Source: CAILZL01 sp963791615
GTDB taxonomy: Bacteria; Pseudomonadota; Gammaproteobacteria; Steroidobacterales; Steroidobacteraceae
Length of the DNA: 64,000 nucleotides
Reading direction: 5' to 3'
Assembly (NCBI GenBank): GCA_963791615.1
Contig: CAWBTE010000005.1
Location: 730,361 to 794,360 of the forward strand
The notes beneath the pieces were generated by a model. The model did no database searches, was not told the origin of the DNA, and saw only the letters and a list, made by a program, of their open reading frames with translations. Shown one piece after another: positions 51,385-61,099 of this stretch (its first letter is position 1; each line of letters starts with the position of its first letter). The position numbers and the translations under genes were made by a program.

Positions 51385-52668
51385 ATGTCTATCTCCATCA
51401 CCGGTACTGTTGCCGACATCAAGCCGCATGAACGCAAGGCCGTGTTGCTGGCTTTCCTCTGCAACTTCATGTTGCTGGGCAGTTACTACATTCTGCGACC
51501 GGTGCGCGATGCCATGGCAACCGTGGTGGGTGCAGAGCAATTGCCGCACCTGTTTACCGGCACCCTCATCTTTACTGTGTTATGCGCGCCGGTGTTCGCG
51601 TGGCTGACCGAGCACTTCAAGCTGTCGCGCGTGCTACCCGGTGTGTTCTGGTTCTGGATCATCAACATACTGATTTTCTACGTGCTGTTCCAAAATTCTG
51701 CGGAAAGCCGCTGGGTGGCTGCGGCGTATTACCTGTGGTTCAGCGTGGTCAATCTGTTCATGATCTCGGTGTTCTGGAGCCTGATGGTGGATCTGTTTGC
51801 GCCGGGACAGGCAACGCGCCTGTTCGCCATCATTGCCGCAGGTGGCAGCATTGGCGCCATTATCGGTCCGACCTTGACGCGTACCTTCGTGACGATTGTT
51901 GGCGTAGATGGCATGTTGCTGATTGCCGTCATCGGCTTTGGAGTGGTCGTTGCGCTGGTGCACCTGTTGATGCATGAGAAAGGCCGGCTGCGGGCTCATC
52001 ACGAGGAAACGCAACACTCCAGTCTTGACCACAAACTCGGCGGCACGGTGCTGGATGGCTTCAGCGCTGTGTTCAAATCACCCTATCTGCTGAATCAGGC
52101 CGCCTTCTTCCTGCTGATGACCTGGGTGGCCACCGTGGCCTACTTCCTGCAAACCGATCTGATCACCCGGAACTTCACTGATCTGGCAAGCCGCACACGT
52201 GCACTGGCCGATATCGATCTGGTGGTGAACATCTGCTCAGCGCTGGTGCTGATCTTCGGTGTGGGTCGTCTGGTAACTCGCTTTGGTGTCACGGCCGGGC
52301 TGGTGCTCAATCCGATACTGATGGTGATTGCCCTGTTGGCCATGGCGCTATCCCCAACATTGTTGATGATGCAGGCCATGCAGGTGGTGCGGCGCGCCTC
52401 GCAATATGCGATTGCACGCCCATGCCGGGAAATATGTTTCACGGTGGTGCCGCAGGAAAGCCGTTACAAGGCCAAGAACGTAATCGACACAGTGGTTTAT
52501 CGACTGGGCGATGTCAGTGCCGCCTGGGTGCAGGCCGGTCTGCGTGCACTGGGTTTTGGCACGGGTGGCACATTGGGGCTGGGGTTGGTGGCATCAGGTC
52601 TCTGGGTGGTGGTCTCCATCGCACTGGGTCGCCGCTATGAAAAGCTGCGCAGCACGCAGGAGAAATAG
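51385..52668 (+). CDS. MFS-like / NTP-NDP exchange-type transporter, first paralog
   Basis: 427 residues with about 12 membrane segments. The opening NFMLLGSYYILRPVRDAMAT is the hallmark of a proteobacterial group related to ATP/ADP translocases and MFS carriers. Other shared motifs are MISVFWSLMVDLFAPGQATR, GGSIGAIIGPTLTR and VIDTVVYRLGDVSAAWVQAG. The R-P-x-R-E stretch (IARPCREICFTVVPQESRYK) recurs in the next gene. Substrate unknown. A terminator-like hairpin follows at 52698. Confidence 0.85.
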   Translation: MSISITGTVADIKPHERKAVLLAFLCNFMLLGSYYILRPVRDAMATVVGAEQLPHLFTGTLIFTVLCAPVFAWLTEHFKLSRVLPGVFWFWIINILIFYVLFQNSAESRWVAAAYYLWFSVVNLFMISVFWSLMVDLFAPGQATRLFAIIAAGGSIGAIIGPTLTRTFVTIVGVDGMLLIAVIGFGVVVALVHLLMHEKGRLRAHHEETQHSSLDHKLGGTVLDGFSAVFKSPYLLNQAAFFLLMTWVATVAYFLQTDLITRNFTDLASRTRALADIDLVVNICSALVLIFGVGRLVTRFGVTAGLVLNPILMVIALLAMALSPTLLMMQAMQVVRRASQYAIARPCREICFTVVPQESRYKAKNVIDTVVYRLGDVSAAWVQAGLRALGFGTGGTLGLGLVASGLWVVVSIALGRRYEKLRSTQEK

Positions 52669-52671
52669 CGC

Positions 52672-52747
52672 GCAGGGGCCGGTTTCAAACCGGTCATCCT
52701 GCTTCTGGCAGGTGTTTTTTTCGGGCTGGTTTGAAACCAGCCCCTGC
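52672..52747. repeat. REP-like palindrome pair between the transporter genes
   Basis: GCAGGGGCCGGTTTCAAACC at 52672 and an opposing copy ending GAAACCAGCCCCTGC at 52747, diverged members of the family at 9693. The terminator hairpin at 52698-52721 is nested between them. Confidence 0.7.
52698..52721 (+). terminator. Intrinsic terminator inside the repeat
   Basis: CCTGC-TTCTG-GCAGG hairpin followed by TG and seven T, 30 bp after the first transporter gene. Confidence 0.65.
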
Positions 52748-52862
52748 TTCTGTTGTCCGACGCACTGTCAAGACTTGTCGGTCAGGTGGCTGGGTGAATA
52801 CTGAGCCCGCTACACTGCCCGCCTTAGCGACCACGTTTGCCTGATCCGCCCCGGAGCCCGAG

Positions 52863-54182
52863 ATGACTACACCCCAAAATAACAACCAGAGCTCCGAAAA
52901 GCCCGGCCTGATCGCCGGCTTCATGCGAGGGCTGTCGCAGATCGAACCCAACGAGCTGAAGGCGACCTTCGCCTCCTTCGCGTTCGTGTTCATCCTGATG
53001 TCGTCGTACTACATCCTTAAGCCGGTGCGCGACGCCATGGCCAGCGACTGGAGCGACGCCGAAGTGGCGACGCTATGGACCATCAACTTCTTCCTGACCT
53101 TCATCGTTACCTTTCTGTATGGCGCTGCATTGTCAGTGGCGCGCCTGAAAGTCGTGGTGCCGGGTGTGTATGCCTTCTTCACCATTACCTTCATCGTGTT
53201 TGCGCTGGGCAATGGACAGGTGTCTGATCCGACGCTGATCGACAAGGCGTTCTATGTGTGGGTCAGCCTGTTCGCACTGTTCCATGTGTCGGTGTTCTGG
53301 AGCTTCATGGCCGACCTGTTCAACAAGGAGCAGGCCAAGCGGCTGTTTGGTTTCATCGCCACCGGCGCCAGCGTCGGTGGCCTGGTCGGGCCGCTGATCG
53401 CCATCGTGCTGGCCGAATACATCAGCAGCAACACGCTGGTCATTGTGGCGGCGCTGATCCTGTTGCTGGTGATGCCACTGATTCCCTATCTGGAAAAGCT
53501 CAAGGCGGCGGAGCTGGGCAATGCCGCGCTGGATGGCGGCGCGCCGAAGACCATTGGCGGCAATCCCTTCGCTGGCTTCACCACCTTCATCAAGAGTCCT
53601 TTCCTGCTGGGCATCGGCCTGTTCCTGCTGCTGTATACCTCAATGGGTTCGTTCATCTACTTTGAGCTGAAGAACCTGCTGGAAGTGTACGACCGCGAAA
53701 CCCGCACGCAGATCCAGTCCGGCATCAACTGGGCCGTCAACTTCTTTACCATCATCACGGCCGTGGTGGCGACCAGTCGTCTGACCACGCGCTTTGGTCT
53801 GAGCGTCACGCTGGCCTTGATTCCGGCCGTGATGGCCGGTGGCCTGGTGGCGCTGGCCATCCTGCCAGTGGTGTGGCTGGTGGTGGTGCTGCGTGTGGTG
53901 CTGAACTCCGGCAACTATGCGATTACCCGCCCGGCGCGCGAAATGTTATTCACGCTGGTGGATCGCGAAGTGCGTTACAAGACCAAGCCCGTGATCGATA
54001 CCGTGGTGTATCGCGGCGGCGATACGCTCAACAGCTGGGCCTTCGCCGGGCTGACCGAAGGATTGGGACTGGGCATGTCGCCAGTGGCGATGATTGGCGC
54101 GGTGATTGCGGCGATCTGGGCGGTGGTCGGCGCAAGGCTGGGGCGCGTCTATAACCGCGACAAGGGTGCAACAGGTTCTTGA
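52863..54182 (+). CDS. MFS-like / NTP-NDP exchange-type transporter, second paralog
   Basis: 439 residues and about 12 membrane segments; clear paralog of the gene at 51385. Shared blocks: SSYYILKPVRDAMASDW, HVSVFWSFMADLFNKEQAKR, GASVGGLVGPLIA, RPAREMLFTLVDREVRYKTK and VIDTVVYRGGDTLNSWAFAG. It has a longer polar N-terminus (about 30 residues) than its neighbour. Tandem duplication followed by divergence is the simplest history; they may have different substrates or act as a pair. Confidence 0.86.
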   Translation: MTTPQNNNQSSEKPGLIAGFMRGLSQIEPNELKATFASFAFVFILMSSYYILKPVRDAMASDWSDAEVATLWTINFFLTFIVTFLYGAALSVARLKVVVPGVYAFFTITFIVFALGNGQVSDPTLIDKAFYVWVSLFALFHVSVFWSFMADLFNKEQAKRLFGFIATGASVGGLVGPLIAIVLAEYISSNTLVIVAALILLLVMPLIPYLEKLKAAELGNAALDGGAPKTIGGNPFAGFTTFIKSPFLLGIGLFLLLYTSMGSFIYFELKNLLEVYDRETRTQIQSGINWAVNFFTIITAVVATSRLTTRFGLSVTLALIPAVMAGGLVALAILPVVWLVVVLRVVLNSGNYAITRPAREMLFTLVDREVRYKTKPVIDTVVYRGGDTLNSWAFAGLTEGLGLGMSPVAMIGAVIAAIWAVVGARLGRVYNRDKGATGS

Positions 54183-54225
54183 CCCGGCACCTTTAGTGGA
54201 ACCGCTTATCAGAAGCGACCGGAAT

Positions 54226-54268
54226 GGACATCTCCGGTCGCTGAGCGAAGTCGAAGGGGTCGAAATGT
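54226..54268. repeat. Partial copy of the TCGAAATG palindrome family
   Basis: GGTCGCTGAGCGAAGTCGAAGGGGTCGAAATGTCA region, the half-unit of the element at 17971-18120, between the second transporter and the RND gene. Confidence 0.55.
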
Positions 54269-54282
54269 CAGAAGGGAGTTAA

Positions 54283-57200
54283 TCAGACTGCCACTACGTT
54301 TGATTTTTCAGTTTCCATCTCCGGCGCCAGCAACTTGTACATCACCGGTGTGACCAGTCGCGCCAGCAAAGTCGAAGTAATCAGGCCACCAATAATCACC
54401 CACGCCAGTGGCGAGTAGATGCCGGTGTTCTCCAGCGCCAGCGGCAACAGGCCGCCAATTGCGGTGGCTGAGGTCAACAGTATCGGCAGGAAGCGCACTT
54501 CACCGGCGCGTTCGATGGCTTCATCCAGTGGCACGCCTTCACGCCGCAGTTGATTGGTGAAGTCCACCAGCAGGATGGAATTCTTGATCTCGATGCCGAT
54601 CAGGCCAATGAAACCAATGCTGGCGGTGAAGGAAATATCATTGCCGGTAATCAGCAGCATCAACAGACCGCCCAGCACGCCCAGCGGGATGACGGTCAAC
54701 ACAATCAGCGTGCTCTTGAAGTTGCCAAACTCGAGCACGAGAATCGCAAAAATGCCGAAGATGGCCACGATAATTGCGGTGCCAATGCCGGTGAAGCTTT
54801 CCGCACTGGAGGCTGCCTCACCGCCCAGCTGGTAGTGATAGCCGCGCAGGCCAGTTGAACTGATCCAGCTTGGTAACCACTGCATTGGTGAGTTTGCCGA
54901 CGTTCTCGCCGCGTGCGGCGCTGGCGTCGATGACTACGGCGCGCTCGCGACTGAAGCGCTGAATCAGGATGGGCGCACTTTCAAACTGCAAGCTGGCCAG
55001 CTGCGACAACGGCAGACTCTGGCCGGTTACGGTGGACACTCGTGTTTGTTGCAGCGTATCCAGCGTGGCGCGTTCGCCCACTGGCGCGCGCAGCATGATG
55101 TCGTACTGCTCGCCCTTGGCATCACGGAACTTGCCGGCGGAAATACCACTGATGGCCAGTCGCACCGCGCGATCAAATTCCACGGTGGGCACGCCCAGCA
55201 CGTTGGCCTTGGCGGAATCCACATTCAGACGCAGGTTGGTGCGCGTCACCCGCATGGCGTTCTTCACATCGCGTGTGCCCGGCGTGGCTTCGACCAATGC
55301 TTCGATTTGATGGCTGAGTGTTTCCAGTACTTCCAGGTCCGGTCCCAGCACCCGCACTGAAATCGGCGCCGAGATGGGAATACCGTTGGTGAATTCCTTT
55401 ACATAGATACGGGCATTGACATAGCCATCGAGTTGCTCGCGCAAGATGTCCAGCTGCTGTGGCGTAGTGCGTGGGTCGTAGTCCTTCAGCTGCACATAAA
55501 TCTCGGCGAAGTTGGCCGCGTCTTCGGTGGGAATGTGGTTGTAGTAAATCTGTGGATTGCCATGGCCCAGATTGGAAAAGTAATTTGATATCTCCGGCAT
55601 CTGTTTCAGGCGAGCCTCAACAAAATCCAGCGCCTTGCGCGTTTCGGCAAAGCTGCTGCCGTTGGGCGTGGATATGGCAATCAGGAAGCGCGGCGTATCG
55701 GCCTTGGGGAACAGGCTGGAACCGAGTATCGGCACGGCAATCGCCGATAACAGCAATGAACCGCCAATCGCCACCAGCGCCGTGGTCTTCGGCTTCGCCA
55801 GCGACATGCGCAGGGCAGGCTGGTAGTAGCGATGAATGATGGCCATTACTTTCTGTAGCAATGGACTGCCTTCGTTATGGCCTTCTTCCTTGAGAATGCG
55901 ACTGGCCAGAAACGGAATGACGAACAGCGCCACGATCAATGAGCCGAGCACCGTGGCCACAATCGCGGTGGGCAGTACACGAATGAATTTGCCGGCATCG
56001 CCGGGCAGCATCAGCAGCGGCAGGAAGGCGAATACCAGCGTCGCGGTGCAGCCGAGAATGGCTTCGAAAATCTGTTTGGTGGCCAGCAGCGCCGCTTGCG
56101 TGCGTGAGTGTCCCATACGCAGATGCCGCGCAATGTTTTCAACGACAACAATGGAATCATCCACCAATAAACCCAAAGCCACCACGAAGCCGGCAATGGA
56201 AATCTGGTTGAGCGAATAACCGACGAAGTACAGCACCGTCAGGCCAAAAGCCAGTGACAGCGGTATGGCGATCATCACGATGCCCGCAGCGCGTAGCCCC
56301 AGTGGTAGCAAAGTGATCATGACCAGAGCAACCGCAATACCGAAATCCACATACAGACTGTTCAAACGATGCGCCACGTTATCGGCTTGCTTGAAACCCC
56401 ATTCGAGCTTGATACGTGCGGGCAAATTGCTGCGCCTGAATATGTCCACCGCAGTGGTGATGCGCTCATTGGTCTTGAGGATGTTCTGGTTGTCCTGCTG
56501 CTGCGCGGTTACGAACACGGCGCGCTGGCCGTTGTAACGACCGATGTAGCTCAGCGGCGCATTGTCCCAACGCACTTCGGCGACATCCTTGACACGTGTG
56601 GTCTGGCCGTTGCTCACCGCTACCACGGTGTCGCGCACGTCGTCTTCGGAGTTGAAGCTGTCGGAAGCCTTCAGGCTGAAAGTGCGCGCACCCAGATCGA
56701 TGAAGCCGGCGGGAATGGCGGCGTTTTCGCTTTGCAGCGCATTCATCACCTGCGTGGGTGTGATCTTGAGCTGTGACATGCGCGCCAGGTTCAAGGCCAC
56801 GCGCAGTTCGCGCCTGGGATAGGCCCAGGTTTCCGCTGTGCGCACGCCGGGCACTGCCTTCAACGCATCAGCGAGATCGCGCGCAGTGTCCTCCAGTTCG
56901 CTGTACGGCGCGTCTGCCGAGACCAGCGCGAACTGCACGATATTGACGTAAGCCGGGCTCCACTTGCGCACCGTGATGCTGGCTACGGTTGCGCCAAGCG
57001 AGTCGCGCACCACACCCACTTCGCGCGTCACTTCGTCGTACTTCTTGTCGGCATCGGAGTTCACGCCGAACTGCACAAAGATGACGCTCACGCCATCGAC
57101 AATGGTGGTTTCCAGTTTGAACACATCGTCCAGCGCCGCTATGCGATCTTCAATGGGCTTGACGATCAGCCGTTCGATTTCCTTGGGATCAGCGCCGGGA

Positions 57201-57352
57201 TAAATCACCGGAATGGAGTAGGCCGGTGTTTTGAAGAACGGATCTTCCTCACGCGGAATGGCGCTGAAGGCAAACCAGCCAATCGCCACCAGACACAGGA
57301 ACGCCACCAGCGTGAACTGGTAGCGGCGGATGGGAAATTCGAGTAACTGCAT
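54283..57352 (-). CDS. RND efflux pump inner-membrane transporter, frameshifted
   Basis: About 1,022 residues when one extra base at 54835-54865 is removed; AcrB/MexB-type proton-driven pump. The first frame (57352-54818) has TM1 (FTLVAFLCLVAIGWFAFSAI), the porter domain, and the proton-relay Asp pair in ALGLLVDDSIVVVENIARHL. The second frame (to 54283) has the last membrane bundle (FGIFAILVLEFGNFKSTLIV, GFIGLIGIEIKNSILLVDFT, RFLPILLTSATAIGGLLPLA). The join runs from FNWPA to GYHYQLGGEAA. All parts are intact apart from the single base, so the pump is probably functional. It sits in a tetR-tolC-mfp-rnd operon; substrates unknown. Confidence 0.9.
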
Positions 57353-57368
57353 GGCCGGCTGCTCCGTA

Positions 57369-58412
57369 TTATTCCGCAGCCTTAACGCTGACCTGCTCGT
57401 TGTCGCTTAGATACAGCGCGCCATCGGTAATGACTTGCTCTTCGGCAGTCAGTCCTTCGCGCAGCGCCACCTGGTCACGCGTGAAGAAGGCCACTTGCAC
57501 CTGACGCTTCTTTGCGGCGGTACCTTGCAGCACAAAAATGCTGGCCTGCTGATCAACACCTGACACGATGGCGCCCGTGGGTACATACAGCAACGAGGTC
57601 TTGCTGGCCGCCGGTTGAATGCTGACTTGCGCCACCATCCCGGCAACCAGCGCGGTTGCGGTGCTGTCCAGTTGAATTTCAACCGGGAACAGACCATTTT
57701 CCAGTTGCGCTGCGCCGCCCACTTCACTGACGCGGCCGGACAAGGTCTTGCCGGGTACTGCATCCAGTTGCACGGTGGCAGCATCGCCCACCTTCAGTTG
57801 CACGGCGTCGCGATCCGCCAGCGCGGCGCGCACGATGTAACCCTTGCTGCTCGCGCCCAGCATCAGCACCGGCTGACCGGGCGCAACCACTTCGTGATCC
57901 TCTGCCAGCCGGCGCAGGATGGTTCCCGCGCTGGGCGCAGTGATACGTGCGAAGCCGCTGTTGAAGTTGACTGACTGCAACTGCGCAGCAGCCACTTTGG
58001 CCTGGGTGCGCAAGTCCTGAAGTTGTTCCAGGGCTATAACCTGATCGGCATACAGGCGTTCGCCACGCTCCAGGTCACGTTGCGCTTTTTCATTCAGCTG
58101 TTGCGCCTGTGTCAGTTGCGCATTGATTTCGGTGGGCACCAGTTCGGCCAGCTTCTGTCCGGCCAACACGCGCTCACCTTCGCGCACCGCGATGTGCTGA
58201 ATCACGCCACCCAGCTTGAAGGATAGCTTCATTTCATCGGCAGCCGTGACAATGCCGGTGCTGACAATGGGCGCTGCGCCGGGACCGCTGACCGGGTTAA
58301 TTACGCGCACCAGTGTGGGTGCTATTGGGGTTTCTGTTGGGGCTTGTTTGCTGCAAGCACCGAACAGCAGTGCGCTGATGAGCAAGAGTGGAATGAAATG
58401 TGGGCGTGACAT
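57369..58412 (-). CDS. RND efflux periplasmic adaptor (membrane fusion) lipoprotein
   Basis: 347 residues. Lipoprotein signal (LLLISALLFGAC), N-terminal and C-terminal barrel-sandwich halves (GGVIQHIAVREGERVLAGQK and FARITAPSAGTILRRLAEDH), an alpha hairpin between them, and C-terminal beta domains (VAGMVAQVSIQP, LLYVPTGAIVSG). ATG at 58412 has AAGGA 8 bp upstream. It bridges the RND pump and the TolC-type channel encoded next to it; the pump gene starts 16 bp downstream. Confidence 0.92.
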   Translation of the reverse strand: MSRPHFIPLLLISALLFGACSKQAPTETPIAPTLVRVINPVSGPGAAPIVSTGIVTAADEMKLSFKLGGVIQHIAVREGERVLAGQKLAELVPTEINAQLTQAQQLNEKAQRDLERGERLYADQVIALEQLQDLRTQAKVAAAQLQSVNFNSGFARITAPSAGTILRRLAEDHEVVAPGQPVLMLGASSKGYIVRAALADRDAVQLKVGDAATVQLDAVPGKTLSGRVSEVGGAAQLENGLFPVEIQLDSTATALVAGMVAQVSIQPAASKTSLLYVPTGAIVSGVDQQASIFVLQGTAAKKRQVQVAFFTRDQVALREGLTAEEQVITDGALYLSDNEQVSVKAAE

Positions 58413-58430
58413 GATGTAATCCTTGTGAGC

Positions 58431-58497
58431 GTAGGGGCGGTTCGTGAACCGCCCGTCTTTGCAGTCAGGCAATGGATGGTTCATGAACCGCCCCTGC
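58431..58497. repeat. REP-like palindrome pair in the efflux operon
   Basis: GTAGGGGCGGTTCGTGAACC at 58431 and an opposing copy ending GAACCGCCCCTGC at 58497, same family as 9693. It separates the TolC-type and adaptor genes. Confidence 0.75.
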
Positions 58498-58520
58498 GTG
58501 ATGTAAACAAGCCAGTACCA

Positions 58521-59888
58521 TCACGGCGCCAATAACACGCCACTGGCTGTGGTGTATTCCAGCTGCGCTGCTTCAATCAGCGCCGCATAACGCGTGACAT
58601 TCAAATTCAGTTCGGCGCTGGTCAGCGTCGAGCGCGCATCGAGAAACTCGGCCTGATTGATCACGCCCTCGTCACGTTTCCGACCGGCGATGCGAAACGC
58701 GGCGCGTGCTGCTTCGGCACGCGCTTCGGCAGTCGCCAGTGAACGGGTGGCGGTGTGATAGCGATCCACTGCCTGTTGTACTTGCAGCGCGATCTGATCA
58801 TCCAGCGCCTCGCGCTGCACTTGCAGTCGGCGTGTCTGCGCTCTGGCGCTGTTCACCTGGGCTTTCAGGCCACCGCCGTCATAGAACTTCCAGGTCAGCA
58901 GCAATGATGCACTGGTGTAGTTGTAGTCAGAACCCACGCCATACTGATCACCCTGAATGCCGGTATCTACACCCAGCGCCAGCATGGGCATGGCTGCAGC
59001 GCGAGCGATTTTTACCTGCTCGCTGGCCGCCGCAATGCCTTGATCCAGTTGCCTGAGTTCGGGGCGTTGTGTCGCCGCTTGTTCTCGCAGCTGGTTCAAT
59101 TCCACCGCCTGCAAAGCGACACTCGCCTGTGCACTGGCTGTTTCAAGCGGGGTGTCGAGCGAACGATTCAGCAGAAAGTTGACGTAGCTCTGCGCTTGCG
59201 TGACGTTGTCGCGTGATTGCTGTAACTGCTGTTCGATGGCCAGCAGTTCGGCCTGAGCGCGCAATGGCTGGTCTTCAGTGATCTTGCCGTTGTTGAACAG
59301 CGAGCGATTGATGCGCAGGTTCTCGCCGAGCAATTGCTGTGTGCTGGCGACAATGTCCACTGCCGCATTGGCCTGCAACCAGTTCAGGTATGACACGGTG
59401 ACATCGCGCTTCAGTTGCCGCGCCACACTGTTGTGCTGCTGCTCGGAAGCATTCAGCAGGGCCTGCTGCGCGCGCACGCCTGCCGATACCGCGGGCGCAT
59501 ACAACGGCTGGCGCAAGCTCAGATGGGTGTCCTGTTCGTAGGGACGCAGCAAGGGAAAACTCTGGTTTTGCAGTGTCCCGAAGCGGGTGGCCTGCCCCTG
59601 CGCCAGCAGCATGTCGTTCAGGGTCGAATGCACCGGGTTGAGCAGATCGCCAATGGGAAACTCGATATTGCGACCGCCCTGATTGGCGGTGTAACGCGCG
59701 GACAGACTCAACTCGGGCAGGAAGCGCGCCCGTGCCGCATCCAGTGTGGCGCGTGATTGCTCCACGGCAAAGCTTTCGCCCTGCAAGGCCAGATTGCTGC
59801 GCAGGGCTTCGGCCACATAGTCATCAATGATGGCCTGCGCCGGGCGTTCCTGCGCAGTGGCTATTGAAGTTGCGCACACCAGCGCCAT
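58521..59888 (-). CDS. TolC-family outer-membrane efflux channel
   Basis: 455 residues, OEP-type trimeric channel. Repeated coiled-coil halves: YVAEALRSNLALQGESFAVE, NLRINRSLFNNGKITEDQPL, ASLLLTWKFYDGGGLKAQVN and AGRKRDEGVINQAEFLDARS. The visible signal peptide from ATG 59888 is short (ALVCATSIATAQ). Deleting one G from the GGGG run at about 59905-59908 would connect to an ATG at 59922 and give MRVLQGIRILLMALVCATSI, a much better signal; the true start is probably there. Together with the adaptor and pump it forms a complete tripartite efflux system. Confidence 0.88.
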   Translation of the reverse strand: MALVCATSIATAQERPAQAIIDDYVAEALRSNLALQGESFAVEQSRATLDAARARFLPELSLSARYTANQGGRNIEFPIGDLLNPVHSTLNDMLLAQGQATRFGTLQNQSFPLLRPYEQDTHLSLRQPLYAPAVSAGVRAQQALLNASEQQHNSVARQLKRDVTVSYLNWLQANAAVDIVASTQQLLGENLRINRSLFNNGKITEDQPLRAQAELLAIEQQLQQSRDNVTQAQSYVNFLLNRSLDTPLETASAQASVALQAVELNQLREQAATQRPELRQLDQGIAAASEQVKIARAAAMPMLALGVDTGIQGDQYGVGSDYNYTSASLLLTWKFYDGGGLKAQVNSARAQTRRLQVQREALDDQIALQVQQAVDRYHTATRSLATAEARAEAARAAFRIAGRKRDEGVINQAEFLDARSTLTSAELNLNVTRYAALIEAAQLEYTTASGVLLAP

Positions 59889-59991
59889 CAGCAGTATACG
59901 GATGCCCCTGCAGCACCCGCATCCCCCGCGTGCGGGGGAAGGTGGGGAGGGGGCAGTGTATTGCGGTGTGAATACATGGCGACCTGTGTCC

Positions 59992-60633
59992 TCATTCCTT
60001 CTGCAGCGAACGTGTGCACATCAGTAATGCCTGATCGACCAGCTGCTTTGGCTTTGCGCCCTTGAATTCCAGCATCGCGCCCTTGGTGGTGATGATCTGG
60101 ATGACGCCATGCATGAACGCCCACAGTGTCACCGACACCAGCGCCGGGTTGCCGATATCCGGACGCAGCGAGCCATCTGCAATACCTGCTTGCAGCGCCT
60201 GGATCAGTTCGCCATGGACGCGATCACCGCCCTGCATGCAGCGCAGCTCATTGCCTGCCGGCGCGGTGTCTTCGGCAGAGTGTGCCGCGAAACAGGAGAG
60301 GGCTTCGAAGTAGACCGGATCTTCCTCGGCAAACGTCACATAGGCGCGACCCATGCCCTGAATCTTTTTCAGGCCGGTCTGCTTGCGCGCGCTGATGGCG
60401 GCAAAGCGTTCGTACAAACGCGTGTGGGCACGATCCGCCAGACCCAGCAGCAAATCCTGCTTGTCGGTGAAGTACACGTATAACAGGGCGCGCGATAACC
60501 GTGCTTTTTTAGCAACCTGATCCATGGTGAAGGCCGCCAGACCTTCGGCTTCAGCCACCGCGGCGGCAGCGTCGAGGATTTCATCCCGACGCCGGTCTTT
60601 CTCTTCCTGTCTGCGGGTGGCCAGTTCGTTCAT
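59992..60633 (-). CDS. TetR-family repressor of the efflux operon
   Basis: 213 residues. N-terminal helix-turn-helix (EILDAAAAVAEAEGLAAFTM, DQVAKKARLSRALLYVYFTD) and an all-helical ligand domain. It is the first gene of the leftward operon with tolC, adaptor and pump. Its own promoter overlaps the palindrome at 60655-60669, so autoregulation is likely; release by a pump substrate is inferred from the family. Confidence 0.92.
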   Translation of the reverse strand: MNELATRRQEEKDRRRDEILDAAAAVAEAEGLAAFTMDQVAKKARLSRALLYVYFTDKQDLLLGLADRAHTRLYERFAAISARKQTGLKKIQGMGRAYVTFAEEDPVYFEALSCFAAHSAEDTAPAGNELRCMQGGDRVHGELIQALQAGIADGSLRPDIGNPALVSVTLWAFMHGVIQIITTKGAMLEFKGAKPKQLVDQALLMCTRSLQKE

Positions 60634-60654
60634 GGCTGGACAATAGTCCAGCTA

Positions 60655-60669
60655 TTGACATCGTGTCAA
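60655..60669 (-). promoter_or_regulatory. Putative TetR operator and -35 box
   Basis: TTGACATCGTGTCAA is a perfect 6-bp inverted repeat about a 3-bp centre. Read leftward it also provides a consensus -35 TTGACA, with a TATTGT -10 about 18 bp further on. The predicted start falls almost at the ATG at 60633, giving a nearly leaderless mRNA. Repressor bound here would block RNA polymerase. Confidence 0.6.
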
Positions 60670-60745
60670 CGGATGAGTGTGCAGCTCCTGTTTGCCATAC
60701 GCATGGTTTTCAACTACAACGCAGGCAACTCACCACGAGAACGCC

Positions 60746-61099
60746 ATGAATCTGGTCACGCAATCCCTGATCGTGCTGGTCGCGCTGTTGCACATCTGGT
60801 TTCTGGTGCTGGAAATGTTTCTGTGGGACAAGCCGCTGGGCCGTAAGGTGTTCAGGCTGACGCCAGAATTCGCGACTGCCTCCAGAGCACTGGCGGCGAA
60901 TCAGGGTTTGTATAACGGCTTTCTCGCTGCCGGTCTGTTGTGGGGCTTGAGTCAGGGCGAAGCAGGGCAGCACATCCAGCAGTTCTTTCTGGGCTGCGTG
61001 ATGGTTGCGGGTATCTATGGCGCGTTGACAGTAAGCCGCAAGATTTTCTGGGTGCAGGCGGCGCCGGCTATCGTGGCGCTGGTTTTGTTGTCTTTTTGA
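60746..61099 (+). CDS. DUF1304 family membrane protein
   Basis: 117 residues with four membrane segments: LIVLVALLHIWFLVLEMFLW, GLYNGFLAAGLLWGL, FFLGCVMVAGIYGAL and AAPAIVALVLLSF. LHxxFxxLEMFLW and NQGLYNGFLAAGL are family marks. ATG at 60746, divergent from the tetR gene and perhaps also affected by its operator. Its 3' end overlaps the convergent glycosylase gene by 32 bp. Function unknown. Confidence 0.88.
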   Translation: MNLVTQSLIVLVALLHIWFLVLEMFLWDKPLGRKVFRLTPEFATASRALAANQGLYNGFLAAGLLWGLSQGEAGQHIQQFFLGCVMVAGIYGALTVSRKIFWVQAAPAIVALVLLSF

